A stretch of DNA of 62,747 nt from Spraguea lophii. Taxonomy: Eukaryota > Microsporidia > Spragueidae. Shown here piece after piece: positions 19,182 through 29,479 of this stretch (position 1 is its first letter; every line of letters starts with the position of its first letter). The DNA is taken from the NCBI GenBank assembly GCA_001887945.1, contig LDOQ01000021.1:1-62747 (forward strand), read 5' to 3'. The translations under genes were made by a program, and so were the position numbers. The notes beneath the pieces were generated by a model that was not told where the DNA came from, made no database searches, and saw nothing but the letters and a program-made list of their open reading frames with translations.

Positions 19182-19334
19182 ATGAATGATAGAAGAAAAA
19201 ATTTATTACTAAGAATACAAAGATTAGAGAATATAACAGATGAAGCAATATTATATACAATAGAAGAGATAAATAAAAGAAATAAACAGGAAGAAAACAA
19301 AGAAGATGATAAGGAAGATCTTTTACGTTTTTAA
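19182..19334 (+). CDS. unknown 50-residue protein
   Basis: A small frame of 50 codons starting in the same context as the housekeeping genes (ACACCCTATGAATG). It is a single amphipathic, highly charged helix (RRKNLLLRIQRLENITDEAILYTIEEINKRNKQ) with an acidic end (EDDKEDLLRF). The CCC tract and coding-like composition argue that it is real. Size and shape recall small helical subunits of larger complexes (for example kinetochore or BLOC-type), but I cannot name one. Confidence 0.55.
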   Translation: MNDRRKNLLLRIQRLENITDEAILYTIEEINKRNKQEENKEDDKEDLLRF

Positions 19335-19627
19335 AAAAATATGTATAAATAAATTATTATATAGATATATTAATATAACGGTATAAATAAAATAATAAAT
19401 TATTATCATGTGGATTAACAACGAAGCAAATAATTATTTTTTAAATTTGTATATTATTTATAAAAATATCATTAAAAATATGAATTATTTGATTTCTTTT
19501 TTTTTAGAAGAGAAAAAACTTTAAGTTACTTATAAAAATAGGATATTCAGGGTGAAGTTTAGACTTCCCAACTGTAACGTATCTCGTTTATTATTATACT
19601 TTGTATTGAAATATAAAATTTAAATAA

Positions 19628-20110
19628 ATTTTTTTAAAATGAAACATTTATTTATAAGAGTTATTTGGACTATTGTGGTCTATGAACTTTAGTTCCTAAA
19701 GCATATTTAAACCTATACTAACTGGTTGCGTTACAGATTTATATTAATCTCATCTTACGTTATGCTCCAGAACGTTATGATTTCGCGTATATTCACATTG
19801 GGAATTGAAATGTAGAAAAATTAATTAAAAGTCTAGAAAAAAGTAATTTATCTTATTTCCTTATGTTAAAAAAATTTGTGTATGTCGTCACACCCTCTCA
19901 GCTTCTTAGAGATTTATAACCTCCTTTTTAGCATAATACTAATTAAGTCACAAAGTAATACAGGGATTGCAACCACATCGGTTGAATACTGCTTTAATCT
20001 AATAATAAAAACGACATACAAGGTACATACAAATCCATGTCATTAAATCCTACCCGCTCACTCAATTATCTTTTCTTTTTTGGTTTCTTCGAAATTTTAT
20101 AAAATATCCT
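19628..20110 (-). mobile_element. SINE copy upstream of the THADA-like gene
   Basis: Intermediate-age copy. The tail complement TTTTTTAAAATGAAACATTTATTTATA is followed by TGTGGTCTATGAAC, ACTGGTTGCGTTACAGAT, CATCTTACGTTATGCTCCAG, CAGGGATTGCAACCACATCGGTTGAA and CATACAAGG in family order. An extra segment of about 85 bp (about 19795-19875), flanked by similar GTGTATGTC-like blocks, interrupts the body. The tRNA head is lost or unreadable. The element ends about 50 bp before the next start codon. Confidence 0.8.
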
Positions 20111-20160
20111 GTAAATAAAAATTTTTATATATTTTATAAAATTATCATAATAATTGCCCT

Positions 20161-23100
20161 ATGACGTCCAATAATAAAATATTATATGATATATTTCATA
20201 CATTAAATATAAATATGAAAGATATACCATTATTACATCACTTACAAGATATTTATCATACCATAAAAAATGAATATAATTTTAATGAAAACGATAAAAA
20301 TAATGATATATTTAACGATAATACTAATAAATACAACGATAATAAAAATAAAAAGAATATAAATATATTTAATGATATAAAAATATCTTTAAATAATATA
20401 ATTACTAATAAAACGACATCTACTGCTATATCTTATAATATATCTTCAATAGAATTATATATACTAAATAATATAAACTATATAATATTATATACTATAG
20501 AATTCTCAAAAGATAAATTTAAGATAAAAAATATTATAAGATATAGTAATAAAGAAGATAAAATTAAATTATTAGAAATAATATATAAAAAATATCATCG
20601 AATAGAAGATAAAGAGAATATAACAATAATATTAAAAGAATCTAAAAATATTGGTAGACATGTAAAAAAGATACTGAAGAAAATATCTTTAAATAACAAT
20701 GATAAAAATAATAATAAAGGTAAAAATAACAATGACGACAGAATAAACAATAATTCTATCAATAATACCATTAACACTAATAATGTTTCTTCTAATAATT
20801 TGTTTAAGAATATAAATATAAGAGGTAATAGAGAATATTATATGTCTTTAGATAAAAATAATACGTTAAAGAATATATTATTAAATATAAAATATATTAA
20901 TAGTGAGAGTGTATTCTTTATTAAAAAGATAATAAAATATTTTAATATTAAAAAATTAATAGAATATAGAAATATCTTAAAAAATAATGATATAGTATTA
21001 TTTATAAAAAATAAAATTATATCTGATAATAATAATTGTAATGATGGTTGTAATATAAATATATCCAATGATAAGGATAATGCTTATAAAATTTTACATG
21101 ATATTAATAATAATTATAGTAAACTTATATCTGATGATAATAATATGAATAATATATGTAATGATATCCTGACCTATACTAACCTTGATAATTTGTCTAA
21201 GAATGATATATATTATTTATTCCATTCTAATGAATATATACGTATAGAATATTTTAAATGTATTAATTCTATAGAATTATTATATTATTTTATAAAGATA
21301 AATCAAGAAATAGAAAATAAAGAAAATATAATAGAGATAGAGAAAGAAATAAAGAATAAATATTATTTATTTCATTGTCAAACAATAAGTCATAATAATG
21401 ATAATGATAATAATGACAACAGTAAGAGTTATAAAGATATTGATAATAAAGATGATAACAACAATAAAGAATATAATATAGATAATAACGAAGAAGATAA
21501 AAGTAATAATAAAGATGATGTTATTAAGAGTATAATAGATATAGTTATAAATATGCTACGTAGTAGTATTATGGTGAAAAGACATTTGGGAATAATATAT
21601 ATTAATTTTATGTTGGAATATAATATAATAGATATCAGTAGAGTAAAAGAATATAAGTATCTAATTTATGATAGTTATGAAGAGATAAGAAATAAAATAT
21701 TAAATAAATATATTAAACTTATAAATGATAATAATTGTAATGATGGTAATGAAAATATAAATAATAATAGTAATGAGAATGATGATAATATATATACTAA
21801 TAATAACTGTAATATAAACATAAATAATTATAATTGTATAACAATAGAAGAAATATATAATAAAATATATTCAGATAATTATAATGATGTATACGGTATC
21901 ATAAATTATTTAAAATATTATGATAATTGTATTTCTATACAATTAAATATAAAAAATAATAAATATAAAAATACTTGTAAAGACGTTATAGATAATTATT
22001 CTTCTATTTATTATAATGATTATAGAAAATATAATAGAAATAATCATACGCATATAAATAATGGTAACCTGACCTACACTAACCCTAAGGATATTAGTAA
22101 TAATTATAATAATAAAATAATAATTACAATAGATAGCATATCATTTGGATCTATTCTTCTTCTTTCTTCCCTTAATATATATAATTTATCAGAAGAACAT
22201 ATAATATATTCTCTTAAATCTAAAGACTGGAGAATGGTGAAAGAGGTAAGTGTATATATAAAAAAATATATAATAGAATGTAAAGATATATCATATATAG
22301 TATATTTAGAAGATATATTATATAAATGTAAACATTTGGGATTGGTTTATTCAGTAGGACAGGATATTATAGAATTGTATAATAATTATGGTAAAGATGA
22401 TAACAATAGAGTGAAAGGTTATAATAACAATGAATTGAAAGGTTACAATAAGAATAATAAAGAAAGTAATATTATTGATAATAACGATATTACTGGAGGT
22501 GATAATATATCTGTTAAATATGACTTTCCTTTAGATAGAATAAAATATAATATTACCAGAATAAAGAATATAAAGATTTCTGTGTTTAGAATATGTGGTA
22601 TACCATATTTATTTTTATGTAAAAAATATTACAGTTATATTTTATATCAGATATATAGGTTATTAGCAGAGGAAGAAGATAATGAAAGAATTATATTATA
22701 TTTAAATATCATAAAAGAAATATTTAAAAGAAAGGATATAAAAGAATATTATGAATATAACCATAATAAAGATAATAACAGAGGAAATATAACCAACATA
22801 ACCCATACTGACCCTAATAATACGGAAAACAAGACTGATATAACTTATACTAACCCTAATGATATTAAGAAAATAACCGAAGATATCCATAATCTTAATA
22901 TAACAACCAATGATACATTATTGGTATCATTATTTAATAACATTTTATCTAAGATAGATTATAAATGTTGGAAAGTTAAAAATAATGCTATATCTACATT
23001 AATAGTCATGTTTAATAGTATTCTTATAAATGTAAATGATAAATCATTATTTAAGAAAATACTTTTGGAACATAAATATTTAGGATATGTGGTAATATGT

Positions 23101-23235
23101 TTATTGGAGAGAATAGGATTAGAAAATAAAGAAATTATAGAGTTGAGAAAAATATATAAAGAGGATAAATATATAATATTTAAATTAGATAAGATAGAGA
23201 ATAAAAAGAAAAAGAGTATATTTATAGAGGGTTAA
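20161..23235 (+). CDS. TRM732: THADA/Trm732-like (DUF2428) tRNA-methylation factor
   Basis: 1,024 residues, helical-repeat type, interrupted by many Asn/Asp/Lys-rich insertions. Three blocks near the C-terminal half match the THADA family: SKDWRMVKEVS, then the LEDILYKCKHLGLVYSV block (family LLxxRHxGAF), then ISVFRICGIPYLFL (family TRRSAGLP). YKCWKVKNNAISTLIVMFNSIL follows. In yeast Trm732 partners Trm7 for 2'-O-methylation of position 32 in the tRNA anticodon loop. Start context TTGCCCTATGACG. A short peptide motif, (L/I)TYTNP or close, recurs four times inside the insertions. The low-complexity content makes homology weak outside the named blocks. Confidence 0.72.
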   Translation: MTSNNKILYDIFHTLNINMKDIPLLHHLQDIYHTIKNEYNFNENDKNNDIFNDNTNKYNDNKNKKNINIFNDIKISLNNIITNKTTSTAISYNISSIELYILNNINYIILYTIEFSKDKFKIKNIIRYSNKEDKIKLLEIIYKKYHRIEDKENITIILKESKNIGRHVKKILKKISLNNNDKNNNKGKNNNDDRINNNSINNTINTNNVSSNNLFKNINIRGNREYYMSLDKNNTLKNILLNIKYINSESVFFIKKIIKYFNIKKLIEYRNILKNNDIVLFIKNKIISDNNNCNDGCNINISNDKDNAYKILHDINNNYSKLISDDNNMNNICNDILTYTNLDNLSKNDIYYLFHSNEYIRIEYFKCINSIELLYYFIKINQEIENKENIIEIEKEIKNKYYLFHCQTISHNNDNDNNDNSKSYKDIDNKDDNNNKEYNIDNNEEDKSNNKDDVIKSIIDIVINMLRSSIMVKRHLGIIYINFMLEYNIIDISRVKEYKYLIYDSYEEIRNKILNKYIKLINDNNCNDGNENINNNSNENDDNIYTNNNCNININNYNCITIEEIYNKIYSDNYNDVYGIINYLKYYDNCISIQLNIKNNKYKNTCKDVIDNYSSIYYNDYRKYNRNNHTHINNGNLTYTNPKDISNNYNNKIIITIDSISFGSILLLSSLNIYNLSEEHIIYSLKSKDWRMVKEVSVYIKKYIIECKDISYIVYLEDILYKCKHLGLVYSVGQDIIELYNNYGKDDNNRVKGYNNNELKGYNKNNKESNIIDNNDITGGDNISVKYDFPLDRIKYNITRIKNIKISVFRICGIPYLFLCKKYYSYILYQIYRLLAEEEDNERIILYLNIIKEIFKRKDIKEYYEYNHNKDNNRGNITNITHTDPNNTENKTDITYTNPNDIKKITEDIHNLNITTNDTLLVSLFNNILSKIDYKCWKVKNNAISTLIVMFNSILINVNDKSLFKKILLEHKYLGYVVICLLERIGLENKEIIELRKIYKEDKYIIFKLDKIENKKKKSIFIEG

Positions 23236-23268
23236 AGAAAAAGATGATAGTAGAGAACATAGCATAAT

Positions 23269-23289
23269 CATAATAAAAAATTTATTATG
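23269..23289. terminator. small hairpin between convergent genes
   Basis: CATAATAAA-AAA-TTTATTATG, a perfect 9-bp stem with 3-nt loop, lies 34 bp after the THADA-like stop and about 245 bp before the stop of the convergent repeat protein. It may be a transcript-end or mRNA 3' structure; function is inferred from position only. The rest of 23236-23532 shows nothing. Confidence 0.35.
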
Positions 23290-23532
23290 TTTTATTGTTT
23301 ATATTCTAATTATTGTTTTTTAGCAAAATCAGCTTGATAACAATCTTTATTTATTTCTCAATTATAGATTCAAGTATATAAAAAGTAAATATATTATAAT
23401 AAAGACATATTACCTAATGTAGCGATTATTATAAATACAATTTCTAAATCGAATACAAAGAAAAAAAGACAATGTCATTGAAAATTAAAATGAATCATTG
23501 AAAAACAATTTCGATTAAAAACATTTATTGTT

Positions 23533-26500
23533 TCAACCTACAATAAGATTTCCAGATATAGCCATGCCATTATGTGTAAACTTCTCTTCTCTTATATATC
23601 CCACAGAATTACAATTGCTGCATTTGTATAAGCATGGTAGTTTCTTTTTCTCCATTATATGCACGTTATCAGTAAATTCCATTGGACTGCCTATATCGCC
23701 AAGTTGGCTATTCATCGATTCACTAGATTTTGGACTTCCTAGACTTCCTGAGTTTCTAGAATTATTTCGATCTTCCGACAAGACGCGGGATTTTTCTTCT
23801 AGGTTATTTGATAAATCGTCACTAAAGTATTCTTTTCCAGTTTCTATATCATCTGATGATAAATTACTTATTGATTGTTGTGGTGAGGGAACATCTGTAT
23901 TAGGAATTTTTTCAGTCTTTTCGGTTTTTTCTTCGTTATCAAATTCTGATTGTATTTTAGTATTCTGATCATCAACATTTTCTTGGGGTAGAGGACATTC
24001 ATTCTGTAATGATGTATCTTCGTTGACTATTATCTGTTCAGGAACTGCATTATCTTCTGGGGAAGTAACTGATTCTTCTATATTTTCGAGATCTTTATCC
24101 TTCTTTGATGGTCTATTAAACATTTTATTGAATGCTTTTTTTATTGTAGACATACTTTTATTAAGTCCGCCCATATTTCTTTGTTTTGAACCATCATTTG
24201 CAGATAAATCTAACGATGTAGATGGTGTAGTACTTTCATGGCCATTAATATTTTCGTCGCCTGGAAGAGATGATTGATTATCTAATGATTCTTGAGGATT
24301 AGAATCAATATTGTCAGAATTTTCATTTTCTTTATCTTCTGAGTTTGATCTTCTTCTATTAATATCATCGTCACTTCTTGTGGTTTCCAAAATTCTTCTT
24401 TCATCCTTATCCTGATCATCGACATTTTCTTGAGATAAAGGACATTCATTTTGTAAAGAGGTATCTTCGTTGACTACTATCTGTTCAGGAACTGCATTGT
24501 TTTCAGAAGAATTAACTGATTGTTCTATATTTTCCTCATGATCTTTATCCTTCTTTGATGGATTATTAAACGCTTTATTAATTGCTTCGTCCATAGTAGA
24601 GATATGTTTATCAAGTTCGTCCAGTATTTTTTGATTCAAAATTTCATCTACAGGTAAATCTAACGATGTAGATGGTGTAATACTTTCACGTTCATTTTTC
24701 AAGTCCGAATTATGTTTTTTATTTTCATTAATATTATCGTCACTTGAAAGAGGTGATCGGGTATCTAATGATTCTTGAGAATTAGAATTAACATTGTCAG
24801 AATTTCCATCTTGTCTATCTTCCAAGTTTAACCTTCTTTTATTAATCTCATCATCATTTCTTGCGGTTTCCAAAATTCTTCTTTCATCCTTATCCTGATC
24901 ATCGACATTTTCTTGAGATAAAGGACATTCATTTTGTAAAGAGGTATCTTCGTTGACTACTATCTGTTCAGGAACTGCATTGTTTTCAGAAGAATTAACT
25001 GATTGTTCTATATTTTCCTCATGATCTTTATCCTTCTTTGATGGATTATTAAACGCTTTATTAATTGCTTCGTCCATAGTAGAGATATGTTTATCAAGTT
25101 CGTCCAGTATTTTTTGATTCAAAATTTCATCTACAGGTAAATCTAACGATGTAGATGGTGTAATACTTTCACGTTCATTTTTCAAGTCCGAATTATGTTT
25201 TTTATTTTCATTAATATTATCGTCACTTGAAAGAGGTGATCGGGTATCTAATGATTCTTGAGAATTAGAATTAACATTGTCAGAATTTCCATCTTGTCTA
25301 TCTTCCAAGTTTAACCTTCTTTTATTAATCTCATCATCATTTCTTGCGGTTTCCAAAATTTTTCTTTCTTCATTATCTTGAGGTAAAGGACATTCATTCT
25401 GTAATGATGTAGCTTCGTTGACTATTATCTGTTCAGGAACTGCATTATCTTCTGGTGAATTAATTGATTGTTCTATATTTTCCTCAAGACCGCCGTCTTC
25501 ATTTGATGAATTATTAAACGTTTCGTCCATTGTAGGCATATTTTTATTAGGTCCATCCAGTATTTTTTGATTCAGGATTTCATCTACAGGTAAATCTAAC
25601 GATGTAGATGGTGTAGTACTTTCACGTTCATTAATATTTTCATCGCTTGAAAGAGGCAATTGATTATCTAATAATTCTTGAGGGGCAGAATTAACATTAT
25701 CAAAGCTTTCATTTTGTTTATTTTCTAAACTAGCCGTGGGTTGCATTTCTTCGGTAGAATCTCTGGTTACTGCTTTCATATCTTTATCAATGTTCATACG
25801 TTCATACACTGGTATACTTGAAGATGGAATCATATGTGGAATGTCTTCTGTTGTAGCTATTTGACTTTCGTCTTCTATTTCTTGATCTACATCATTCAAA
25901 GGAATATATTTCTTTCCTATATTTTCTTCTTTTTGTGAAATGTTAGACTCCTCATCTTCCCAAGAAGAATTCTTGTCAGAAATTTCCGAAACAATTTTAT
26001 CGGATTCGTCGGGAACGACCTCCACTCTCGTCAAAGATGTTTTTTCTTGTGGATTTTGTAATACATTCGAATTATTTGGATTCATATTATCACCATTATT
26101 TTCATCTTCTAGGGAACCCTTGTCTTTATTCTTTAAATCATTGGTTCTATCATCGGTTGTTTTTTGAGGGAAAGAACCCTGTTCTTTTGAATCTAAATCA
26201 GATTGTGTAACTTCTGAATCATCTAATCTTTGTCTAATAGGGTTAATATTATGTTGTATTTCAGAGTTTATTTCTGGTATAATTAAATTATCAGAATCAA
26301 TCATTTCATTTTCCATGTTTTCATCGTTTGTATTATTATTATTATTTTCTTCTTTATTGAATATTGAACTTTCATCTAAACTATCATTATCTATTTTACT
26401 GTAAAATGTAGTATCCTTAGAACTACTATGCTCATAATCTTTTTCATTCTTTGATAACAAAGATTTCATGAAAGAAGGTGATGTATTATCCCTTTGCGAT

Positions 26501-27267
26501 TCGTTGTCGCTTGATACACTATTTGTTTCGCTTTCTTTGATTATTCTTGAAGATGTTTCATCATCCGATTGTTCTATTATTAGATCAAGAGGAATTGCAA
26601 ATTGGTGATTCATACTTTCATCTGTGGTTTTTATTTCAGAATCATCGGAACATACTGAGTTTTCTAATTCATTTGTTTCTGTCTGATTAATATCTTTAAC
26701 ATCTTGAGAATCTAAATTATCTTTACTGAGATTGGACTGGGGTTTAATTCCAGTTTCTGGTTTGATTTTTTTATCCTCTAATATTCGACTTGTATTTTTC
26801 TCTCCTTCTATTTCGTTGACATTCAAATTATTTTCTATCTCTGGATTCAAAACATTGGTGTGAGGAATGCGTGCGTCTGTTTGATCCACTTCCTCCCCTG
26901 GTGTCTGGCCGTCAATATTTTGAGGAGTTATAGTCTTTTCTGTATTTTCTTCATCCCCAGTATTTTCTACATCAGTTCTATCATCAGCAGAAAAAAATCC
27001 TCTTAATCTTAATATGATAACAGAGAAAAACTTTTTTATCTTATTTTCACTTTTATCTGGAAGTTCCACATCATCATAAACATAATCTTCCATAGATTTA
27101 AAATCTTCATCACTGAACTGATTAAATTCTTTTTTAACATCCATGTAGAAATCTTGAAGAGCATCTGGATTGACTAAGTTATCATATGCTCGAACATGAT
27201 TTCGTAGCATATTTTCAGTAGCTAATACATTAAACAAATATAAAAAATATATCATTGTTTTTGACAT
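23533..27267 (-). CDS. large acidic secreted protein with 161-residue tandem repeats
   Basis: 1,244 residues. The N-terminal MIYFLYLFNVLATEN looks like a signal peptide; an ATG 4 codons downstream is an alternative start. The mature chain is rich in Ser, Glu, Asp, Asn and Thr and is probably disordered. The C-terminal half is built from units of 161 residues (483 bp). Two central units appear identical and two flanking ones are diverged. Each unit carries a TPSTSLDLPVDE-like segment, a basic DEINKRRLN segment and a VPEQIVVNEDTSLQNECPL segment. The C-terminus has a Cys cluster (LPCLYKCSNCNS). No enzymatic domain is seen. Candidate spore-wall, polar-tube-associated or host-exported protein; this role is inference. 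Confidence 0.85.
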   Translation of the reverse strand: MSKTMIYFLYLFNVLATENMLRNHVRAYDNLVNPDALQDFYMDVKKEFNQFSDEDFKSMEDYVYDDVELPDKSENKIKKFFSVIILRLRGFFSADDRTDVENTGDEENTEKTITPQNIDGQTPGEEVDQTDARIPHTNVLNPEIENNLNVNEIEGEKNTSRILEDKKIKPETGIKPQSNLSKDNLDSQDVKDINQTETNELENSVCSDDSEIKTTDESMNHQFAIPLDLIIEQSDDETSSRIIKESETNSVSSDNESQRDNTSPSFMKSLLSKNEKDYEHSSSKDTTFYSKIDNDSLDESSIFNKEENNNNNTNDENMENEMIDSDNLIIPEINSEIQHNINPIRQRLDDSEVTQSDLDSKEQGSFPQKTTDDRTNDLKNKDKGSLEDENNGDNMNPNNSNVLQNPQEKTSLTRVEVVPDESDKIVSEISDKNSSWEDEESNISQKEENIGKKYIPLNDVDQEIEDESQIATTEDIPHMIPSSSIPVYERMNIDKDMKAVTRDSTEEMQPTASLENKQNESFDNVNSAPQELLDNQLPLSSDENINERESTTPSTSLDLPVDEILNQKILDGPNKNMPTMDETFNNSSNEDGGLEENIEQSINSPEDNAVPEQIIVNEATSLQNECPLPQDNEERKILETARNDDEINKRRLNLEDRQDGNSDNVNSNSQESLDTRSPLSSDDNINENKKHNSDLKNERESITPSTSLDLPVDEILNQKILDELDKHISTMDEAINKAFNNPSKKDKDHEENIEQSVNSSENNAVPEQIVVNEDTSLQNECPLSQENVDDQDKDERRILETARNDDEINKRRLNLEDRQDGNSDNVNSNSQESLDTRSPLSSDDNINENKKHNSDLKNERESITPSTSLDLPVDEILNQKILDELDKHISTMDEAINKAFNNPSKKDKDHEENIEQSVNSSENNAVPEQIVVNEDTSLQNECPLSQENVDDQDKDERRILETTRSDDDINRRRSNSEDKENENSDNIDSNPQESLDNQSSLPGDENINGHESTTPSTSLDLSANDGSKQRNMGGLNKSMSTIKKAFNKMFNRPSKKDKDLENIEESVTSPEDNAVPEQIIVNEDTSLQNECPLPQENVDDQNTKIQSEFDNEEKTEKTEKIPNTDVPSPQQSISNLSSDDIETGKEYFSDDLSNNLEEKSRVLSEDRNNSRNSGSLGSPKSSESMNSQLGDIGSPMEFTDNVHIMEKKKLPCLYKCSNCNSVGYIREEKFTHNGMAISGNLIVG
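23900..25750 (-). repeat. 483-bp tandem repeat array within the secreted protein gene
   Basis: Homologous positions fall at 24383, 24866 and 25349, exactly 483 bp apart. The two units 24383-24865 and 24866-25348 look identical base by base. The unit at about 23905-24382 and the partial one at 25349-25750 are diverged and carry small deletions. The period is a multiple of three, so the frame is kept. Confidence 0.9.
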
Positions 27268-27744
27268 TGCAGGAATATATATACCTTTAATTAAATGCTA
27301 TCAGATATTTTTTTATTAAATATTTTAATTAAAGAATTTTAATTATTTTCATAAAAATGATTCCAGAATTTAAAAGACCAAAATTTTATTACCAAAACTT
27401 TTATTTGTATAAAAAAATTATAATTTAGAGATTGTTATTTTTTTTATATTTTTAGAAAATATAAAATTTTCTCTTTGAAAACATGTTTTAGATATTAAAT
27501 GTCATATATTTCAGCTTTGTTATTAAAAATATTAAATGTCATATATGTATCAATTTTGTTATTAAATATATTTAATAAATTAAATCTAGATCGAATTAGG
27601 ATAATTTTTATTCTAATTCTTTTAAAATAAATTTCTTTTTAAAAAAATATTTTAATTAATAAAATTTAATAAAAATTTTATAAGAGGTTCTAGAGTTATA
27701 AATATATTGAAAAAGAATGAAATCAAAGAGTTATAGATATTTAT
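27268..27744. other. AT-rich spacer, no gene seen
   Basis: Spacer 5' of the secreted repeat gene; extremely AT-rich. ATTAAATGTCATATAT occurs twice (27497 and 27532 region), a short direct repeat. No gene or element is supportable. Confidence 0.5.
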
Positions 27745-28600
27745 TATGTTTAATTATTTATTAAAAATATAATTTAAAATAACTAATTAAACTATTAAAT
27801 AAACGCGGCTTATATTTTGGAAATCTAAAAATAGCAAATGCTATTCTATAAAATATTATTTTAATTATGTATATTGAGATAATACTTAGAAAGTCAATTA
27901 TTTTAAATTTTTATTATTCAATAATAACATTTAGAATTAATTTTGAAGTTTTGTTTTAAATTTTGAAAAAAATTAACTTCTTTATTTTTTATATTTAACA
28001 TTATAAGTAAATTATAAAATATTTAAATGATTGTTATTGTATGATCATGATATTTTTCCCATTGGCAATATTATTATTTCAAAAATCATTTCAAACCGAA
28101 ACTTTAAAAAGCTCGCAATCATCCTCATTGTTAAAGACAGAAAAAAAGTCTATAAGAAAAAACTCTATTGGGGAGCATAAAGTTTTTTATCAAAACGATA
28201 ACCAAGAAAATGGGAAATATTCAAAGCCATTGTCAAGAATTCAAAAGGTAATAAAAAATATGGACAAAATCAACCCTGTAGAAGTCCCAAAAAATTATAA
28301 ACTTCCTGTGTCTGAACTTCGCCGCCCAGGCCCAAAGTTTGTAAAAATTCTATCTAGTTTATCATGTGCTTGCATCAAAAACGATGAAAATGATCCTAAT
28401 AATGAGGAAACTTCATATTGTTTTAAATCAGAAACTGAAGAAGATGATAATGGACTTTATGAAAGACACGAATGGACAGAATCATTCGATAGATCAGCAC
28501 TTCATATAAAAGAGGATGAAACTGAAAAATTAATGAAATGATAAAAAACAGTGTTATTAGTTATTAAATAAAGATCTTGATTATGTCATTGGTACAATGA
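27745..28600 (+). repeat. segmental duplication, copy 1
   Basis: This block and 29480-30330 are alignable from about 240 bp upstream of the secreted-protein gene through its coding region to TCATTGGTACAA past the stop. The duplication therefore includes the putative promoter. The copies differ by many substitutions and small gaps. Confidence 0.85.
28041..28541 (+). CDS. secreted protein family member 1
   Basis: 166 residues. The N-terminal hydrophobic segment MIMIFFPLAILLFQKSFQTE is a likely signal peptide. The mature part is polar, with conserved blocks KVFYQNDNQE, KFVKILSSLSC and FKSETEEDDN and four Cys. It is paralogous to 29747-30244. This copy has lost the upstream start codon used by copy 2 (ATA instead of ATG). 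Instead it has a 5-codon upstream frame at 28027-28044 whose TGA overlaps the real ATG. No CCC motif is present. Function unknown; probably exported. Confidence 0.8.
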   Translation: MIMIFFPLAILLFQKSFQTETLKSSQSSSLLKTEKKSIRKNSIGEHKVFYQNDNQENGKYSKPLSRIQKVIKNMDKINPVEVPKNYKLPVSELRRPGPKFVKILSSLSCACIKNDENDPNNEETSYCFKSETEEDDNGLYERHEWTESFDRSALHIKEDETEKLMK

Positions 28601-28609
28601 GAGGCTAAA

Positions 28610-29469
28610 GGATACCCTACGTATGCCCCTGTCATTAATTTTTTTTACCCTTGCAAATAAAACATTAAGCAATGAATAAAAGTTTAATTAATTTATTAAA
28701 AACATTATTTTCTTCATTTTTCATAAATATAAAGAGGTTTAAAAAGAATTGTAATTTGTTGAAATTAAAATATCTTTTGCTGACAAACTTTTTTACGCCA
28801 TATCAAGTACATTCCATTGAGTTACTGTGTACAATAATTTCAGAATCTTTGAAATTATTGTTGTAGCTTACAATGTAATGTTTCATCTTTACATCTTTTA
28901 TATTATATCCTTCTAACAATCTGAATATAATCAGAATTCATGCCTAATATGAGTTTTTGTAATATTTGAGGTTTTTTAACTGGATTTCCAATTATTTTTA
29001 AGAATAATAGCCTGTTGTTCTCTCTATATCATCCACTTCCCGACGACCCTACATCCCTGTTATATTTCCTCTCATCAAATTTTAACTCATATATTTCTAC
29101 AATTATATTTTTTCCTTCTGTTTTATAGGGGTTTTTAAATAATAATTGTCTACTTTTCTTCTAATTTAATTATTATCTTCTGCAGCGTTGATTTCAACAA
29201 GATTATGATATCATTTCTTATATAATTTGACGATAACTGAAATAAATTTTGTTTTTCTGTATTTTTTTCTATAATATTTTTTCCTATAATATTTCTTTAT
29301 TTTTTATTTACTTCATATTACCAAACAAAAAAACATTTTTGAATATTTATAAACTTGTTTAAAAACGAATTGAATACGTTTTTCACATCTTCCAACTTAA
29401 TTTTTTTGTTCAGCAGCAAGGGTAAAAAAAATTTAATGACTTCCAAAAGTGGCATATGTAGGGTACCCC
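28610..29469 (-). mobile_element. decayed Merlin-type DNA transposon with terminal inverted repeats
   Basis: Left end 28610-28654 and right end 29416-29469 are inverted repeats of each other. They share ACCCTAC(G/A)TATGCC, GTCATTAA and TTTTTTACCCTTGC, with a 7-8 nt gap. Between them the minus strand holds fragments of a Merlin/ISXO2-like transposase: a VEI-E-KFDERKYNR block near 29090, an IERTTGYYS block near 29000, and near 28820 HSNSMECT-YGVKKFVSKRYFN, matching the HTNxIExxW block. Frameshifts and stops show it is dead. No target-site duplication is visible. It sits between the two copies of the secreted-gene duplication. Confidence 0.78.
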
Positions 29470-29479
29470 AACTCCATTT

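Noticed and set aside
22060..22870. Interstitial telomere repeats (CTAACCCTAA-like)
   Set aside because: Only isolated single units within a coding sequence, in frame and varying with the peptide motif. Not a telomeric array.
23533..27267. CRISPR-like or minisatellite array
   Set aside because: The repeat period is 483 bp, coding and in frame, without spacers.
28672..28866. 64-codon plus ORF inside the Merlin element
   Set aside because: It is antisense to the transposase C-terminal block and has no start motif.
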